DNA of 64,000 nt from JANXQG01 sp963824275 (GCA_963824275.1 CAWGOT010000003.1:1860001-1924000); one strand, 5' to 3'. Shown: positions 1 to 12,004, counted from the stretch's first letter. Numbers and translations are program-made. Notes: generated by a model from the letters alone, not told the origin.

Positions 1-3000
1 AACAGCAGTTCGCCGCCGTTGCCGACCGTGATCGACCGCCCGCCATTCTGCGTATTCCCCAAGGGCGAACCCGTGGCGTTGGGCGTGCCCCCGTTGCTAA
101 AGCCCGCAGCGAAGGTCCCACCCGTGATAAGCACGTTTCCGGTAAAGGTGTTCGAAGCACTCGACACCACCGTGCCGGAAAGCACGTCCAGCGCACCGCT
201 GCCGGTGATCGGGTTGGAAGTGAAGTTCGTGCCCTGCGTCACCGACCCCGTGGATTCGTTGAAGGCGAGCATTCCGTTGTCGGTGATCGTGCTGCCCAAC
301 GAGCCGCCCGAGAGCGAGCCGCCGGGGCCGAACTCCAGCGTGCCGGCGGAGATCGTCGTCGCGCCGGTGTAGGTGTTGGGGCCGGCGAGCACGAGCATGC
401 CGCCGCCCACTTTGGTCAGCGCGCCGCCGCCGGTCATGGCCCCGGAATAGGTGGTGGTCGCGCCGGCGGCGCCGACGCTCAGGGTCAAGCTTCCACCGCT
501 GAGGCTAAGCAAGGGAAAGCCACCGCTGCCCGACAGCCCTGCGAGATTGTAGGTCGTATTGCTGGCGGAAAAGGCCAGGCCGCCGGCCGCATTGTTCGTG
601 ACGACGCTGCCCTGCGCGGAGTTGGCGTTGACTAGTTCCAGCGTGCCGGCCGAGATGCTTGTGGGGCCGGTATAGCTGTTGGACACGCTCAGGATTAGGA
701 CGCCGCCGCCGAGCTTCACCAGGCCCAACGCCCCACTGGTGCTATTGGCAAAGACGCTGCTGTAGACGAACGTCTCCGGCGCGACGACCTGAATGCCGAG
801 GTTCGCGCTGGCCGCGAAACCGACGTTGCCCAGGACCGTAGTAATATTGCCCAGGCTGAACTCGCCGTTGCCGTTGCCGGCCTCGACGCCCAGCGTCAGC
901 GCCCGCGGGCACGCTGAGATTGCCCGACTCGACCAGAGCGGCGACAAGACGCCCACGTTGCCCAGCACGAGGGCGCCGCCGGTGATCGTGGTCGGGCCGC
1001 CGTACAGGCTGTTGGAATTGGTGAGCACGAGCGTGCCGCCGGCGTTGTTCAAGCCGCCGCTGCCGCTCAAGACGCCGGAGTAGGTGGTAAAGACGCCGCT
1101 GTTTCCGTTGACGTTCAGCGCTACGGCGCTTCCGCCGAGATCGGTCAAGGCGATATTGCCGCTGCCGGAAAGACCGCCCACATTGGCGGTCCCCAGGCCC
1201 GTCGCGAAAACCAGGCCGCCATTGTTCGTGACCACGCCGCTTTGCAGGGCATTGACGTTGCCGACCTGCAGCGTGCCCCCGTTGATGATCGTGCCGCCGG
1301 TATAGCTGTTCGAGGCCGTCAGGTTCAGCAGGCCGGCGCCGGTCTCGATGAGGGTCGACGCGTTGGCGCCGGCGTTGCCGTTCTGCAAGGGCACGGCGAC
1401 GGTCAAACCGCCGGCCCCCGTGATAGAGAAGGTGGTGGTGCTCGTAAGTGCCAGGCCGTCCTGGGCTCCCGTGCCGGTGATCAGCGAGGGCGTGGCCGTG
1501 CCGACGCTCACGGTCCCGGCCGTGATATTATATTCGAAGTTCCACTGCGGAGCGGCCGACGTGCCGCCGCCCGTCCCCGTGAGAGTGCCGCCGTTGAGCG
1601 TGAGCTGCGAGCCGATGTAGTTGTGGGCATTACCGCCGGCCGTGTTGGTGACCGTGCCCTGATTGATGACCAGGTTCGGCGCACCCGTCGAACCGCCCGC
1701 GCCCGTGACGTTGGGGGCGGCGTAGTCCAGCGTGCCGCCCTGGTTCACCGTGATCGTGCGCACGGTGCCGCCGCTCACATTGCCCAATGCCGAACTGCTC
1801 GGGTTGCTGACGCTGCTTTGGCTCAGGTTCGCGACCAGCGTGCCCCCGCTGACGACGATGTTGCCGGTAAAGGTGTTGGAAGCGGTGAGCGTCGCCGCAC
1901 CGCCGCCGATCTCGGTCAGCAAGCCGCTTCCGCTGATCACGCTGCCGATGGCCAGGTTGCCGCCCGCGGTCCCATTGAAGATCAGGGCGGAATTGTTGAC
2001 GATGCCGCCCGATCCCAGCGAGCCGGAGGAGGTGGCGCCGTCGCCCACCTGCAGCGTGCCGCCGGAGATCGTCGTGCCGCCGGTGTAGGTGTTGATGCCG
2101 GAAAGGGCCACGAACCCCTGCCCGGTCAAGGACAGGCCGCCGTTGCCGGAAACGATTCCGCTGTTGCTGTAGGATTGCGCCGCATCGACCGAGATCGCCG
2201 CGGCGGAACTGGAGAGGGTGATGCTTCGCGTGGAGGCAATGATGCCGGAAACCTCCAGCGTGGCGGGGCCGATCGCCAGCTTGCCGCTGGAAGCGCCCAG
2301 GCTGGCGGCGTTGGTGATGTCCAGCGTGCCGCCGGAAAGGACCGTCCCCCCGCTATAGCTGTTGCTGCCGGAAAGGGTCAGCAGGCCGGGTCCGTTCATG
2401 GCCAAAGAAAGCGTGCCTGACCCATTTTGCAACGCGCCGCCGAACGCGCTCGCCGACGTGGGACCGACCGTCAGCGTGCCCGCGCCGCCGCTGCTAATGA
2501 TCGTGCCGGCCAGGCCGTTGAAGTTCATGACGGCCTGGTTGTTGCCGCCCAGATCGAGCGTTCCCGCGTCGACCGTCAAACCGCCCGTGCCCAGGCTGGC
2601 GCCGCCGGCCAGTTGCAGCAGCTCGGCGTTTTCGATGTATGTGCCGCCCGTGTAGGTGTTGGCACTGTAGAAGACCACCCCGGCCGTGCCGCTGAGCGTG
2701 ACCGAACCCGGGCCCGCGATCGCCCCGCCGGAAAAGCTGTAGAGCAGAACATCGTTGTTGAAGACCACGCTGCCCGGCTGTACCGTGAAGTTGCTGACCG
2801 TGATGGCGGTGGTCCCCGGAATCGCCGTATCGTCGAAAGTGACGACTTCGCCGTTGTTGAAACTGGTCGGCGAATTAACCATCCCATTCAAGTTCCAATT
2901 GGGATCGGAAAAATTCCAGTTCGTGCTGGAAGAGCCGCTCCAGGTGAGATTTTGCCCAACGGCTTGCGGCCCAGTGCCGATCAAACCTGGCGCGATCAAG

Positions 3001-3050
3001 GTCAAAATGAAAAGGCCCAAAAGCGCATGGCAAACACTGCTACGACTCAT
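1..3050 (-). CDS. Autotransporter-associated beta-strand repeat protein (5' part; runs off left edge)
   Basis: About 1,016 residues are present and the 3' end lies beyond base 1. The ATG at 3050 follows GGAGGGG, and the N-terminus has a hydrophobic signal segment (HALLGLFILTLIAPGLIG) ending near residue 32. The rest is a long array of glycine- and asparagine-rich units of the form NSYTGGTxINxGTLxL, the hallmark of autotransporter-associated (PATR) beta-helix repeats, so it should be a very large secreted or surface protein. The frame was checked at several points and stays open. Between about 935 and 902 the repeat sense moves to another frame (LVESGNLSVPAGA) and returns, which looks like two compensating indels. 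No barrel or PEP-CTERM anchor can be seen because the C-terminus is missing. All plus-strand ORFs over this region are shadows. Confidence 0.85.
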   Translation of the reverse strand, partial: MSRSSVCHALLGLFILTLIAPGLIGTGPQAVGQNLTWSGSSSTNWNFSDPNWNLNGMVNSPTSFNNGEVVTFDDTAIPGTTAITVSNFTVQPGSVVFNNDVLLYSFSGGAIAGPGSVTLSGTAGVVFYSANTYTGGTYIENAELLQLAGGASLGTGGLTVDAGTLDLGGNNQAVMNFNGLAGTIISSGGAGTLTVGPTSASAFGGALQNGSGTLSLAMNGPGLLTLSGSNSYSGGTVLSGGTLDITNAASLGASSGKLAIGPATLEVSGIIASTRSITLSSSAAAISVDAAQSYSNSGIVSGNGGLSLTGQGFVALSGINTYTGGTTISGGTLQVGDGATSSGSLGSGGIVNNSALIFNGTAGGNLAIGSVISGSGLLTEIGGGAATLTASNTFTGNIVVSGGTLVANLSQSSVSNPSSSALGNVSGGTVRTITVNQGGTLDYAAPNVTGAGGSTGAPNLVINQGTVTNTAGGNAHNYIGSQLTLNGGTLTGTGGGTSAAPQWNFEYNITAGTVSVGTATPSLITGTGAQDGLALTSTTTFSITGAGGLTVAVPLQNGNAGANASTLIETGAGLLNLTASNSYTGGTIINGGTLQVGNVNALQSGVVTNNGGLVFATGLGTANVGGLSGSGNIALTDLGGSAVALNVNGNSGVFTTYSGVLSGSGGLNNAGGTLVLTNSNSLYGGPTTITGGALVLGNVGVLSPLWSSRAISACPRALTLGVEAGNGNGEFSLGNITTVLGNVGFAASANLGIQVVAPETFVYSSVFANSTSGALGLVKLGGGVLILSVSNSYTGPTSISAGTLELVNANSAQGSVVTNNAAGGLAFSASNTTYNLAGLSGSGGFPLLSLSGGSLTLSVGAAGATTTYSGAMTGGGALTKVGGGMLVLAGPNTYTGATTISAGTLEFGPGGSLSGGSLGSTITDNGMLAFNESTGSVTQGTNFTSNPITGSGALDVLSGTVVSSASNTFTGNVLITGGTFAAGFSNGGTPNATGSPLGNTQNGGRSITVGNGGELL

Positions 3051-3319
3051 AGCACCCCTCCAAAACAGCGGTCTCAATACGACCGTTTACCAGTGAAAAA
3101 AAGATACGACCCGGGCCGGAAATTACAGGGCAGACACCGGCACTATACGCATCTTAGGCACAAAGTGAAAAAAACGCAAGCATTTTGGCGGGAAAACCCC
3201 ACGGATTTTCCAGAGGCACCCGGCAGGTGGGTAGATAAGTCGCGGGAGTTTACCAAGAAACCGCTGAGTAACTCATGTGCATGGTATTCTTTAGATGTGA
3301 GCGTCGGCCGTCGGGTTCT

Positions 3320-3556
3320 CTATTTGCCGGCGGCCTTCTCCATCTCGGCGACCTCCTCCGGCGTGGCGTCCACGGCGATGCGGAACTTCGTGCTTCCGTA
3401 GGCCGCGTCATCCTTGGTCAGGCCCTTGAGCGTGACCTCGCCGCCGCGTGCAGGCGGTGCCTTGGATTCCACCGCCGGTTTGGTCTGGGCCGTGCCGGAG
3501 CGGGCCTGCAACAACAACAACAGCGACATCCCAAGGACGAGTCCAAGGCTTTTCAT
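3320..3556 (-). CDS. Small secreted protein, unknown function
   Basis: A 78-residue protein. The N-terminus MKSLGLVLGMSLLLLL followed by QARSGTAQ is a convincing Sec signal peptide, leaving a mature chain of about 54 residues that is charged and has no cysteine. The end, TPEEVAEMEKAAGK, suggests a short helix. An AGAAAGG-like ribosome site precedes the ATG. It is 73 bp downstream of the HEAT-repeat gene on the same strand and could be cotranscribed. I do not recognise the family; export is the only prediction the sequence supports. Confidence 0.6.
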   Translation of the reverse strand: MKSLGLVLGMSLLLLLQARSGTAQTKPAVESKAPPARGGEVTLKGLTKDDAAYGSTKFRIAVDATPEEVAEMEKAAGK

Positions 3557-3629
3557 GTCGACCTTTCTTAGTTCTTAAAGCAGTTATTGTGCATATTCGG
3601 TGGCTGTCACATTTCTTCGCCGAGTGAAT

Positions 3630-6461
3630 CTAGTTGCCTTCCGACGAGCGTCCGAGCGCCGCGGCTGCGGCCCGGCGGACATCCGGATCGCCGTCCGCGA
3701 GCGCCGCTGTCAACGGCGCGACGGCCCGCGGGTCGCCGATCGCGCCCAGGGCCTTGGCTGCCAGTTTGCGAATCCACCAGTCCTTGTTCTTCAGTTCGGC
3801 GAGCAGCGGTTCCACGGCGCTCGGGTCCTTGATCGCGCCCAGCGCCTTGGCCGCTTCCCAACGGACACGCGAATCGCCGTCCTCAAGCGCGGCCAGCAAC
3901 GGCGCGACCGCCCGCGGGTCCTTGAGTCTGCCCAGCGCCACGGCCGTCCAAGCGCGGACCCGCCAATTGCCGTCCGTAAGCGCGGGCAGCAAGGCCGCGA
4001 CTGCGCGGGCGTCGTCCAGGTTCCCGAGGGCGTCGGCCGCCGCCTCGCGAACATAAGCCTCCTGATCCCCCAGGATCGCGAGCAGCGGCCCGACGGCCCT
4101 CCGGTCCTTGGCCTGACCGAGGGCCTGGGCGGCACAACTTCGCACCGACCATTCGCTGTCCACCAGCGCGGCGATCAACGGTTCAACCGCCCTCGGGTCG
4201 TTGAGCCCATCGACGAAGGCCCCCGCCGCGCGCAGCGGACCCGGTCGTCCTTGTCGCTCAGCGCGGCCAGCAGCGGCGCGACCGCCCGAACGTCCTTGAT
4301 CTCGCCGAGCGCGAGAATCGCGTCTCGGCGGACAAGCGGATGGGCGTCTTCGAGCAGCGCCAGCAGCGGGTCGACGGCCGCCGTGCCGAGCTTTGCCAAG
4401 GCGACCTGCGCCGGATCGGAGACGGGCCATGCGTGCTGCTTCAGGGCCGCGATTAGCGGCTCGACCGCCCTCACGTCATGGATCTCGCCGAGGAGCCCCG
4501 CCACGTCTTCGATCCCGCGGATCTTGCCGTCCTTCAGCGCAGCGATCAACGGTTCGACAGCCTTGGGTCCGATTTTGAGCAAGGCCGGCCTGGCCGCTTC
4601 CGGTATTCCGTCGATGGGATCGAGAGCCGCGATCAGCGGCGCGGCGGCCCTCGGGTCCTTGACCGCGCCGAGTGCCTCCGCCGCCGGCGCGTGCATTTCC
4701 CGCTTGCTGCCGCTGAGCACTGCGATCAGCGGCTCGACGGCCGGGCCGCCGATCTTGGCCGCTTCCGCCCAGTTCCCGGCGGCGATCCAGAGCGCGGCGC
4801 TCTCCTGCGGCGTCGCCGGCTGATACTTCAACTCCTTGAGGGCACGGGCCGCCGTCAGCCACACCGCCGGTTCACTGTCGTTGAGGGTTGCCGCCAGCGG
4901 CGCGATTGCGCGGGGATCCTGGATGCTGCCCAATGCCTCCGCGGCCAACCGGCGGAAATCCGGTTTGGCGTTCTTGAGTTCCGCGATCAGCGGCTCGACG
5001 GCCCGCCGGTCTTTGATCGCGGCCAGCGATATGACGGCGGAGCCCGCCAGCGCATCACGGGCGGAGCGCGCCGGCGCATCACGGTTCTCCTTGAGGACTG
5101 CAATCAACGGCTCGACCGCGCGGGGTCTTGGATCTTGCCCAGGGCCTGGATGGCGTGGCAACTGACGGAGAGATCGGGATTGCCGAGGGCCGCGATCAGC
5201 GGCTCCACGGCCCGCCGATCCTTGATCATGCCCAAGGCGTCTGCCGCACACCAGCGGAACTTGTTGTTTTCGTTCTGAAGCTCCGCAAGCAACGGCTCGA
5301 TGGCCCGCGGGTCGCCGATCCGGCCCAGCCCCTCCGCCGCAGCAATAAAAAGAGCGCTGTCCTTGAGGACCTCGATCAGTGGTCCGACCGCGCGGGGTCC
5401 CGCGACTCGCCGAGCGCCACCACCGCCGCCTCGCGGCCAGCGGCATTGCTGTCCTTCAAGACGGGGAGCAACGTGCGGACGCGGATTTCGCCCACTTGCG
5501 TCTCAGTAGCCCCGAGTTTCTTCAAGGCCTCGGCCGCGGCCTCATACAAGTCCGGACTGTAATCGTAGTGGACGACGAGCGGCACCAAGGGCTCGACGGC
5601 CCGCGGGTCCCGGATCTCGCCCAGGGCCCGCACGGCGGCCTCGATCACCGTTAAATCGCTGTCTTTGTTCTGCCGCTCCATGACGACCGCAATCAGCGGC
5701 TCGACGGCCCGCCGGTCCTTGATCGCGCCCAGGGCCGCGGCGACGCTCCGCCGCAGCGGAGGATACTTGTCCTTGAGGGCCGCAATCAGCGGCTCGACCG
5801 CGCGGCGGTCTTGGATCTTGCCGAGGGCCTCGGCGATGGGAATGCGATCGGCGTGGACGTCGCTTAAGGTCTTCAAGCAACGGCTCGACGGCCCGCCGCT
5901 CCTTAAACTCGGGCAGTGCTTCTGCCGCCTGGCCACAGACGGTTTGATCGTCCAGAGCCGCGACGAGCGGCTCGATGGCCCGGGGGTCGCGGATCTTGCC
6001 CAGGGCCCAGGCCGCGATTCCGCGGACGCCCGGCTCGCCGTGTTCGAGCTTTGCGATCAGCCCTTCGGTGGCCCCCGCGCCGAGCAGGCCCAGCGCTCTT
6101 GCGCCGCTTTGCGGGCAGGGAGAATCGGGTCGCCGAGGGCCGCGAACAAGGGCTCAGTCGCCCGCGGGTCGCCGATCGCGCCCAGGGCCTGCGCCGCATG
6201 TTCGCGGACCTCCCAATCCTTGTCCGCCAGCAACGTCAGCAACGGCTCGACCGCCCAGGGATCCTTGAGCTTGCCGAGCGCGTCGGCCGCCGGGATTTCG
6301 CCGCCGTAGTTCTTCAGCGAATCGATCACCTGGTCCACTTCGGCCTGGTTTTTCACCAGTTCGGCGACGCGTTCCTTGGGCTTCGGCTCGGCGGCGGCCG
6401 CCCGATCTGCCAGGAAGGCCAACGCAAAGACGATCGCCGACGAGAGAACTAAACGTTTCAT
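3630..6461 (-). CDS. Exported HEAT-repeat protein, five apparent frameshifts
   Basis: Read across frames this is one protein of about 940 residues. It has a signal peptide (MKRLVLSSAIVFALAFLADR) and then more than 20 HEAT-like units built on ALGxIxDPRAVEPLIAAL. Such PBS-lyase-type HEAT arrays form superhelical scaffolds that bind other proteins; no enzyme domain is visible. The repeat sense jumps frame near 6100, 5870, 5395, 5120 and 4235. At 5395 and 5120 the break falls in the C/G run coding DPRAV, where one base seems to be lost, as expected for homopolymer errors or recent decay. Every segment between breaks keeps the repeat consensus, so I treat it as one gene. The stop is at 3630. Confidence 0.7.
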
Positions 6462-6504
6462 GATCGATCTCCTTGTCGATTGCGGAGTTGTGGGCCACGA
6501 TCGT

Positions 6505-6625
6505 TCCTTGACACAAAAATGGGCGACAGGAAGATAAGAAAAGGAGCTTGGGGAAATGAAAATGCGGACATGATTCGCATTCCTCGTATTTTCCTGTCGT
6601 TCGTCTTCCTGTCAGTTTTCTTCCT
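6505..6625. repeat. AT-rich imperfect palindromic repeat between two genes
   Basis: The stretch between the WD40 gene and the HEAT gene contains GACAGGAAGATAAGAAAAGG-like sequence on one side and its partial reverse complement (TTTTCCTGTCGTTCGTCTTC) on the other, in AT-rich context. It resembles the elements at about 9810 and 59258. No gene is seen here; it may serve as a transcription stop for the upstream gene. Confidence 0.45.
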
Positions 6626-6636
6626 GGCGATGTCGG

Positions 6637-9600
6637 TCAATCGTCCGTTTCCGCTTCCAGAACAACGACGTTGGACTTCCAAACTCTGTCCGACGATTCA
6701 TATTGGACTTTCCAGGGACCAGGGCCGCTGAGGGTAAACTCGACGGGTCTCACCCAGACCTCGCCGAAACCGGGGCTCCAGCGGTCCGTGGGGCCGAAGA
6801 TCCGCCACGGCGTTTGCAGCGGTTGACCGTTGACGCGCGCCAAGGTCGGGGGCCAGCCTTCCCCGCAAGCCGCCGCTGGCGCACTCTTCAAGGAACAGGT
6901 CGCCCTCAACGATTCTGAACGGCTTCACCTTCCGCGGCGCGATCAGCAGCAGCCGGCCGCCGTCGGCCGGCTTGCCCCAGTTGCCTTTCAGACGGAGCAA
7001 CGCGATCTCCGGCAGGTCGCCGAGATTGCCGTCCACCGTCTGCGCCCATGCGGCGTCGAGCTCCGTGGTCTTGCACATCTTCTCGATGGATGGGACGGCC
7101 GGCTGATAGCGTAGCGTGGCAAGTGCTTGGGCATACTTCGTTTGGCCGTGCGGGTCCGATTCCTGCCGCATCCAATCCAAAATCTTGGGCGCGGCGGGCT
7201 GATAGGCGGCCTTGGCCAGCATCGCGGCGGCGTGGAGGGGTGCTTCTTTCGCCGCGGCGGAGCGGGCCTTGCCCGGATCGAACGCGGCGAAGGCGGCCAG
7301 CACTGCTGGGGCGGATTTCGGATCGGCCATCCGCTCCAGCCCCATGACGGCGGACTTCCGGCATTCATCGCTGAGTGCCGGGTCGCTCAAGACCCGTTCG
7401 AGCGTCTGCCGCGCTTCCGCATCCCGCAGCCAGCCCAGGGCCGCGATGCAGGATTCCCGCGTCTCGGCCAGGCCGTGGAGTGCATACTCGCGGATCAACC
7501 CCTTCGCGGGCACGCCCAGGATGATCAGCGAGCGGACGGCCTCATTCCGCTCGGCCTCCGTCTTGCCGAACTTCTCCAGCAGCGCACGTGAAGCCTGCTC
7601 GGCCTCTGCGAAGCGGCCGCGGAACACCTCCTGGGCCCAGTCCCAACCATTAACCAGGCACGGGGGCGACATGTCGTTCAGCTTCTGCAACGAATCCGAC
7701 CGCCCGAGAGCGCCGTCGCCGCGGGGCGTGGCGGTAACGGGTGACCTATCGTCCAGCTTCTGGAGCGAATCCAGCACCACCGCGTCGTCGGACTCGACGA
7801 TGGCCTTGTAGCTCTGCCCTGCCAACACGCTTTTCCAGGCCGCCGGATCGTCATGCCGCTGCTTCCCCAGGCGGACGCCGATCCAATCCCGCGACAGAAA
7901 ATAGACGCGAAACAGCTTGCCGTCGTGCGTGCCTTCGATCAGCACGCCGGAACGGTCGGAACTGTTCCACTGCTGCGGCCTCTCGCCGGCCAGGGTACGC
8001 TGGATCGTCGAGCCTGGGGGGAGAACGGGGCGAATGAGCGTCAAGATTGGCTCAACGTCGCCCTGCTCGACGGCGGGCGCCGGCGGCGGCGCGAGTGTTT
8101 CCGGGGCACCCGGCAACGTCGACGAACCGGTTATTGCGGGGACGGTCGCCCCATTGACGAACTCCAGCACGTTGCTGGCGGGGAGGACCGGATTGGTCAG
8201 CGGATAGCGGTTGCTGGAATCGGCCTCGGTCTCGGGGAATTGAATCCGGTATTTTCCCGGCCGGCTCATGTCGTAGTTGCGGCCCAGCAGCACGCCGAAA
8301 CCTCCCGAATTCTGGCCGGCCGGGACGTTCTCAAACCCAGCCGCCTGGATATCGCCGGCGATGGGATGAAAGGTCACGGGCCGGCCATCTTCATGCGTGA
8401 CTACGATCGCGTGGGGCCGGTAGGGATTAGGCCATTGGAACGTCAACTCCTTGTTCGTTTCATTGCGGACCTCGAGGCATAGTTCCCACCAGACGCCCTG
8501 GGAAGCCGGAATCCGCTTCGCGTCGATCAAATTCCGCTCCGGGGCTTCCGGGCCCGGCCGGACGGGCATCACGTAAAGCCTCGTCCGCAGCCCGTCGAGC
8601 GCTTTGCCCCACGGACCGGGCCACTCGTAGTCGTCGATCGGCTGTTTCACCGTCGGGGTTTCGATCTTGTCATCGAGCCGCAGAATTTGGATAAAGCCAC
8701 TAAGCCAAGGGCTCTCGAATGCCAGCAGACGGCCGTCGGGGCTCAAGGACCGAATGTCTATTCCACCGTGTCTAGCCTCTCGCATCTCTTGGCCTGTTCG
8801 AAGGACCTTCTGCACCTGGCGGCTGGCGATGTCCCAGATCGCAATCTCACCGCTTTGCAGGACGCAGGCCGCCGTCCGCACGTCGTCCGTGATGCAGATC
8901 GGGCCGCCCCAGAGGACGCGAGCGGGCGGCGGGTATCCAAATCCGTTCCAACGCGGCGCACCGTGGATTGCGTCCGGCTCACGAATCGGCGTGGGCTGAT
9001 GGTCTTTGGCGAAATTCCAGAGCGAAATTCCTTCGAAGTTCGTGGCGACGGCGACTATCGTCCCGTCCGCGCTGAAACGTACCTTATCGGCAAAAGCGCC
9101 CTGGCGATTGTAGCCGGCTGTCAGGTTTCCCGTCTCGACGTTCCACACGTTGCAGCCTGCGGAGTTCTGCCTCAACGCGGCCAGCAGCTTGCCGTCGGGC
9201 GAGAAGGCCAAGGACTCCATCCGATTGCCCGCGGCGCCGAACGTCCGCAGCTTTGCGGCGGACTTCAGGTCCCAGAGTTGCACCGTGCCGTCGCCCGCAC
9301 AACAGGCCAAGCGGGATGAGTCGGGCGAGACCGCCAAGGCGTAGATGCTCCCACGGGTCGCCGGGAGGACCTTTTCCACCACCAGCGTACTGATATCGAG
9401 GACTTCGACCTTTCCCATGTTGGTGCCTGCGATCAGGAATTTGCCAGTCGGGCGAAAAAGCCAGCGAATTGGGGTGTCCCGTGAACTCTGCCAGGCCCAC
9501 GAGTCTGCCGGTCGGGATGTCGGTCAGCCTGACGCGGTCCCATTTGGTCGTCGCCAGCGTGCGGCTATCGGGCGAAAACGCGAATTCGTCGCGACGACAC

Positions 9601-9767
9601 TCCAACGTTAGCTGCGGTCTGGCTACGCCGCCTTGCCCCGTAGCGATTGGAGGCGGATGTGGCGTCGAGGAAAGGGGCGGGAGATCCGGCTGGCCGGCGG
9701 AAAGCGGAGGGGTCCATGCCGACCATGCCAGCACGGGCAGCACGAGTATTATCCTGCAGTGCATCAT
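6637..9767 (-). CDS. Exported WD40-repeat protein with C-terminal HEAT-like region, two apparent frameshifts
   Basis: A protein of about 1,043 residues when read across frames. The N-terminus MMHCRIILVLPVLAWSAW is signal-peptide-like. WD40-type units follow (FAFSPDSRTLATTKWD, LAVSPDSSRLACCAGDG, LAFSPDGKLLAAL, SLSPDGRLLAFES). A middle beta-rich part and a region of HEAT-like helical pairs (ALHGLAETRESCIAALGWLR onward) come after. The frame breaks near 9455, inside a SPDGKFL motif, and near 6870, after which the sense continues in the frame ending at 6637. WD40 plus HEAT architectures act as protein-interaction scaffolds, and exported forms are common in planctomycetes. No catalytic residues are recognised and the biological role is unknown. 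Confidence 0.65.
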
Positions 9768-9809
9768 ATCGGTTCCTTTCAGTTGAGCGATTCAGCGAAC
9801 GCCGCCTTT

Positions 9810-9886
9810 GGAGAAAGGAAAATGGGCGAAAGGAATATGCGGAACCGAATGCCTCTTATTTTCCTTTCGCCCATTTTCCTTTCTCC
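9810..9886. repeat. 27-bp-arm palindrome
   Basis: Arms at 9810-9836 and 9860-9886 are near-perfect reverse complements built on GGAAAATGGGCGAAAGGAA. It lies upstream of the WD40 gene and downstream of the LRR gene. The surrounding gene-free stretch 9768-10069 holds nothing else I can identify. Confidence 0.75.
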
Positions 9887-10069
9887 GCGCGTCTTTTCAG
9901 GGATTTGTTATGGCCTCGCCGGTCCTTCCGGCTTCTTGTCGGCCGATACGGGAGCCCCGCCTCCTTCTTTACTTTCGCCCGCCTTATTCAGAACGTGCAG
10001 CCTTCACAATGGCCTTGATCGGCCTCGCAACCCAGGTCTGGCCAGCTAAAGTACGCCATCCAAGTGAGC

Positions 10070-11790
10070 TTACCCGACGACGGCCACCGGCCCTGGGCGT
10101 TTCCGGTTCAGCCCGGCGGGCACGGGCTCGACTTCGCACTTGGGCAGCGCGTGGTACAGCCGGCGGCGCCCCGCCTCGCTGACTTTTGTTTCTTCGCTCA
10201 TGCCGAGCCTCAGGTCGAGCGATTCCAGGCTGGTCAAGGACTCCAAGTGCTCCACGGCCCGATCGTCCACGGGCGAACCCGCCAGACTCAGCGACCTGAG
10301 CTTGCGCATGCGACGCAAATGGACAAGCCCCGGGCCCTCGATGGAAGTCCCTTCGAGCTTCAAGCACTCCAGGCTCTCGAGCCCCTCCAGATGCACCAGA
10401 CCGGCATCCGTGATCCGGGAACCCGCTAACGAAAGGGACTGAAGCTGACTCATGCCGGCAAGACGCTCAAGATCATCATCCTCTGCCACAAGGTACGACA
10501 AGTCCAATCTCTGAAGGTTCACAAGCGGCCGCAGATGGACCAATCCTTCCGGTCCGATCTGGCCCCAGTCAAGGTCCAGTCCCTCCAGGCGTCGCAAGCC
10601 TTCGAGATGGCCAAGTCCCTTCGCCGTAATCTGCTTGCCGGACACGGTAAGGTCCCTCAGATTCCTCAGCGACCCGACGTGGCGCAGCCCGTCATCGGTA
10701 ATCCGATCGCTCGCCAAGAACAGGGTTTCAAGCTGCTCGAGCGACGAGAGGTTCTTAAGCCCGTCGTCGTCGACGCCAGTATTCATCAGGCCCAGAAAGC
10801 GGAGGCGAGTAAGCGATCGCAGCGGCGCGAGGTCGACCTTGGACAAATCCGCATGGATTTCAAGTGTAACCAGAGGCAATCGCTCGAGGTGGGCCAGTTG
10901 AGAACCATCCAGCTCGCCGGTGATCGACAAGGTGCGGAGGCTGGGCAGCCCTTCGAGCAGGCTGAGATCGCGGCACATTGGACAGGGAAACATCGGCTAC
11001 ACCGCGGAAGGGCGCCAGTGACTTCACAACCGGCGGGCGCTCCTCCGCCTCACCGTCCGCCACTTGCTCGAACGTCACCGGATTGCCGGACAGAAATCGA
11101 AACGACCTGGTCGAAGAGGCGGAAGCGGTCAGGGCCGGCGAGGGCGCGGAGCCATGACGGCCCGCCCGGCCGCCAAGTGAAGCTTGCTGCATCGCGCGCC
11201 GTCTCGGCGGCCGCGGATTCCTTCTGAAACCGTTTCTGTTCGCTTACCAGCCATCCCAAGACGACGGCAACCAACGTTGTCAGCACAAACCACTCGCTGA
11301 GATGAAACTGGAGCAACCGCGCACGCCTTCGCCGCCAGGCCTCGAAGAGCGCGGCCGCAATCGCCGTCAGCACGGCGCCCACGGCAACGTCGCCGGCCAG
11401 TCGGACGCCGCTGAACCGCCCCACATCCTCGTTCAGCCGCCAGAAAGCCAGCTCCTCGGGAAATGCCCGCTCCTTGGGGAATGCATCCAAGGGAAAGTCC
11501 GAGTACGAATCCAAAGGCCGCCACAGATAGGTGAATGGCCAGCCGTGTTCCAGGACCCAACTGTCTCGGATCGAGCCAACACACTCGAATCTGTATGGCA
11601 TCCACTCGTACCCAGGTACGAAGAGTTGCGAAACGAAAGTGACCTGCCCCGGCACGTTGGCGAGCAGGACCGCCAGGGTGGCGATGCCGGCGGCAACCCA
11701 AGTCGAAGGGTGCAGTCGCCATTTCGGCCGCCGTGCGGCGGTCGCGGGACCCTGGGACGACGATCCGTCCGATCGACCGTTCGCGCTCAT
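10070..11790 (-). CDS. Membrane-anchored leucine-rich-repeat protein, two apparent frameshifts
   Basis: About 570 residues when read across frames. The N-terminal 200 residues carry two or three hydrophobic segments (WVAAGIATLAVLLANV, LAGDVAVGAVLTAIAAAL, WFVLTTLVAVVLGWLV). The C-terminal 300 residues are leucine-rich repeats of the type LxxLxxLxxLxLxGTxIxDxGL. Frames change near 11095 and 10985, with the linking stretch RFLSGNPVTFEQVADGEAEE in a third frame. I chose the ATG at 11790, preceded by GGGAGAACCGGAA, over an upstream TTG at 11835. The gene at 17799 has nearly the same leader before its ATG. LRR arrays bind proteins; the ligand is unknown. Confidence 0.7.
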
Positions 11791-12004
11791 TTCCGGTTCT
11801 CCCCGTTCGGCCGTTTGCTTGTTTCGACGCTCCAAGTGGAGACTGCCGACGCAAGCCTGCCGTCTATTCTACTCCCTCGTCCTCCGCTGTGATACGGGAC
11901 CTGCCGGTTCGTAGTGTTCTGTGGAAACGCGTTCGTCTTTGAAAGTTCGGTGAAAAGAAAATAAACCGGCTCTCGGTAGTGTAGCGAACCTGGGGCTCGT
12001 TTAC

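Noticed and set aside
19..3401. Long plus-strand ORFs (up to 392 aa) over the left end
   Set aside because: They are antisense shadows of the minus-strand autotransporter-repeat gene; their sense is low-complexity and lacks ribosome sites.
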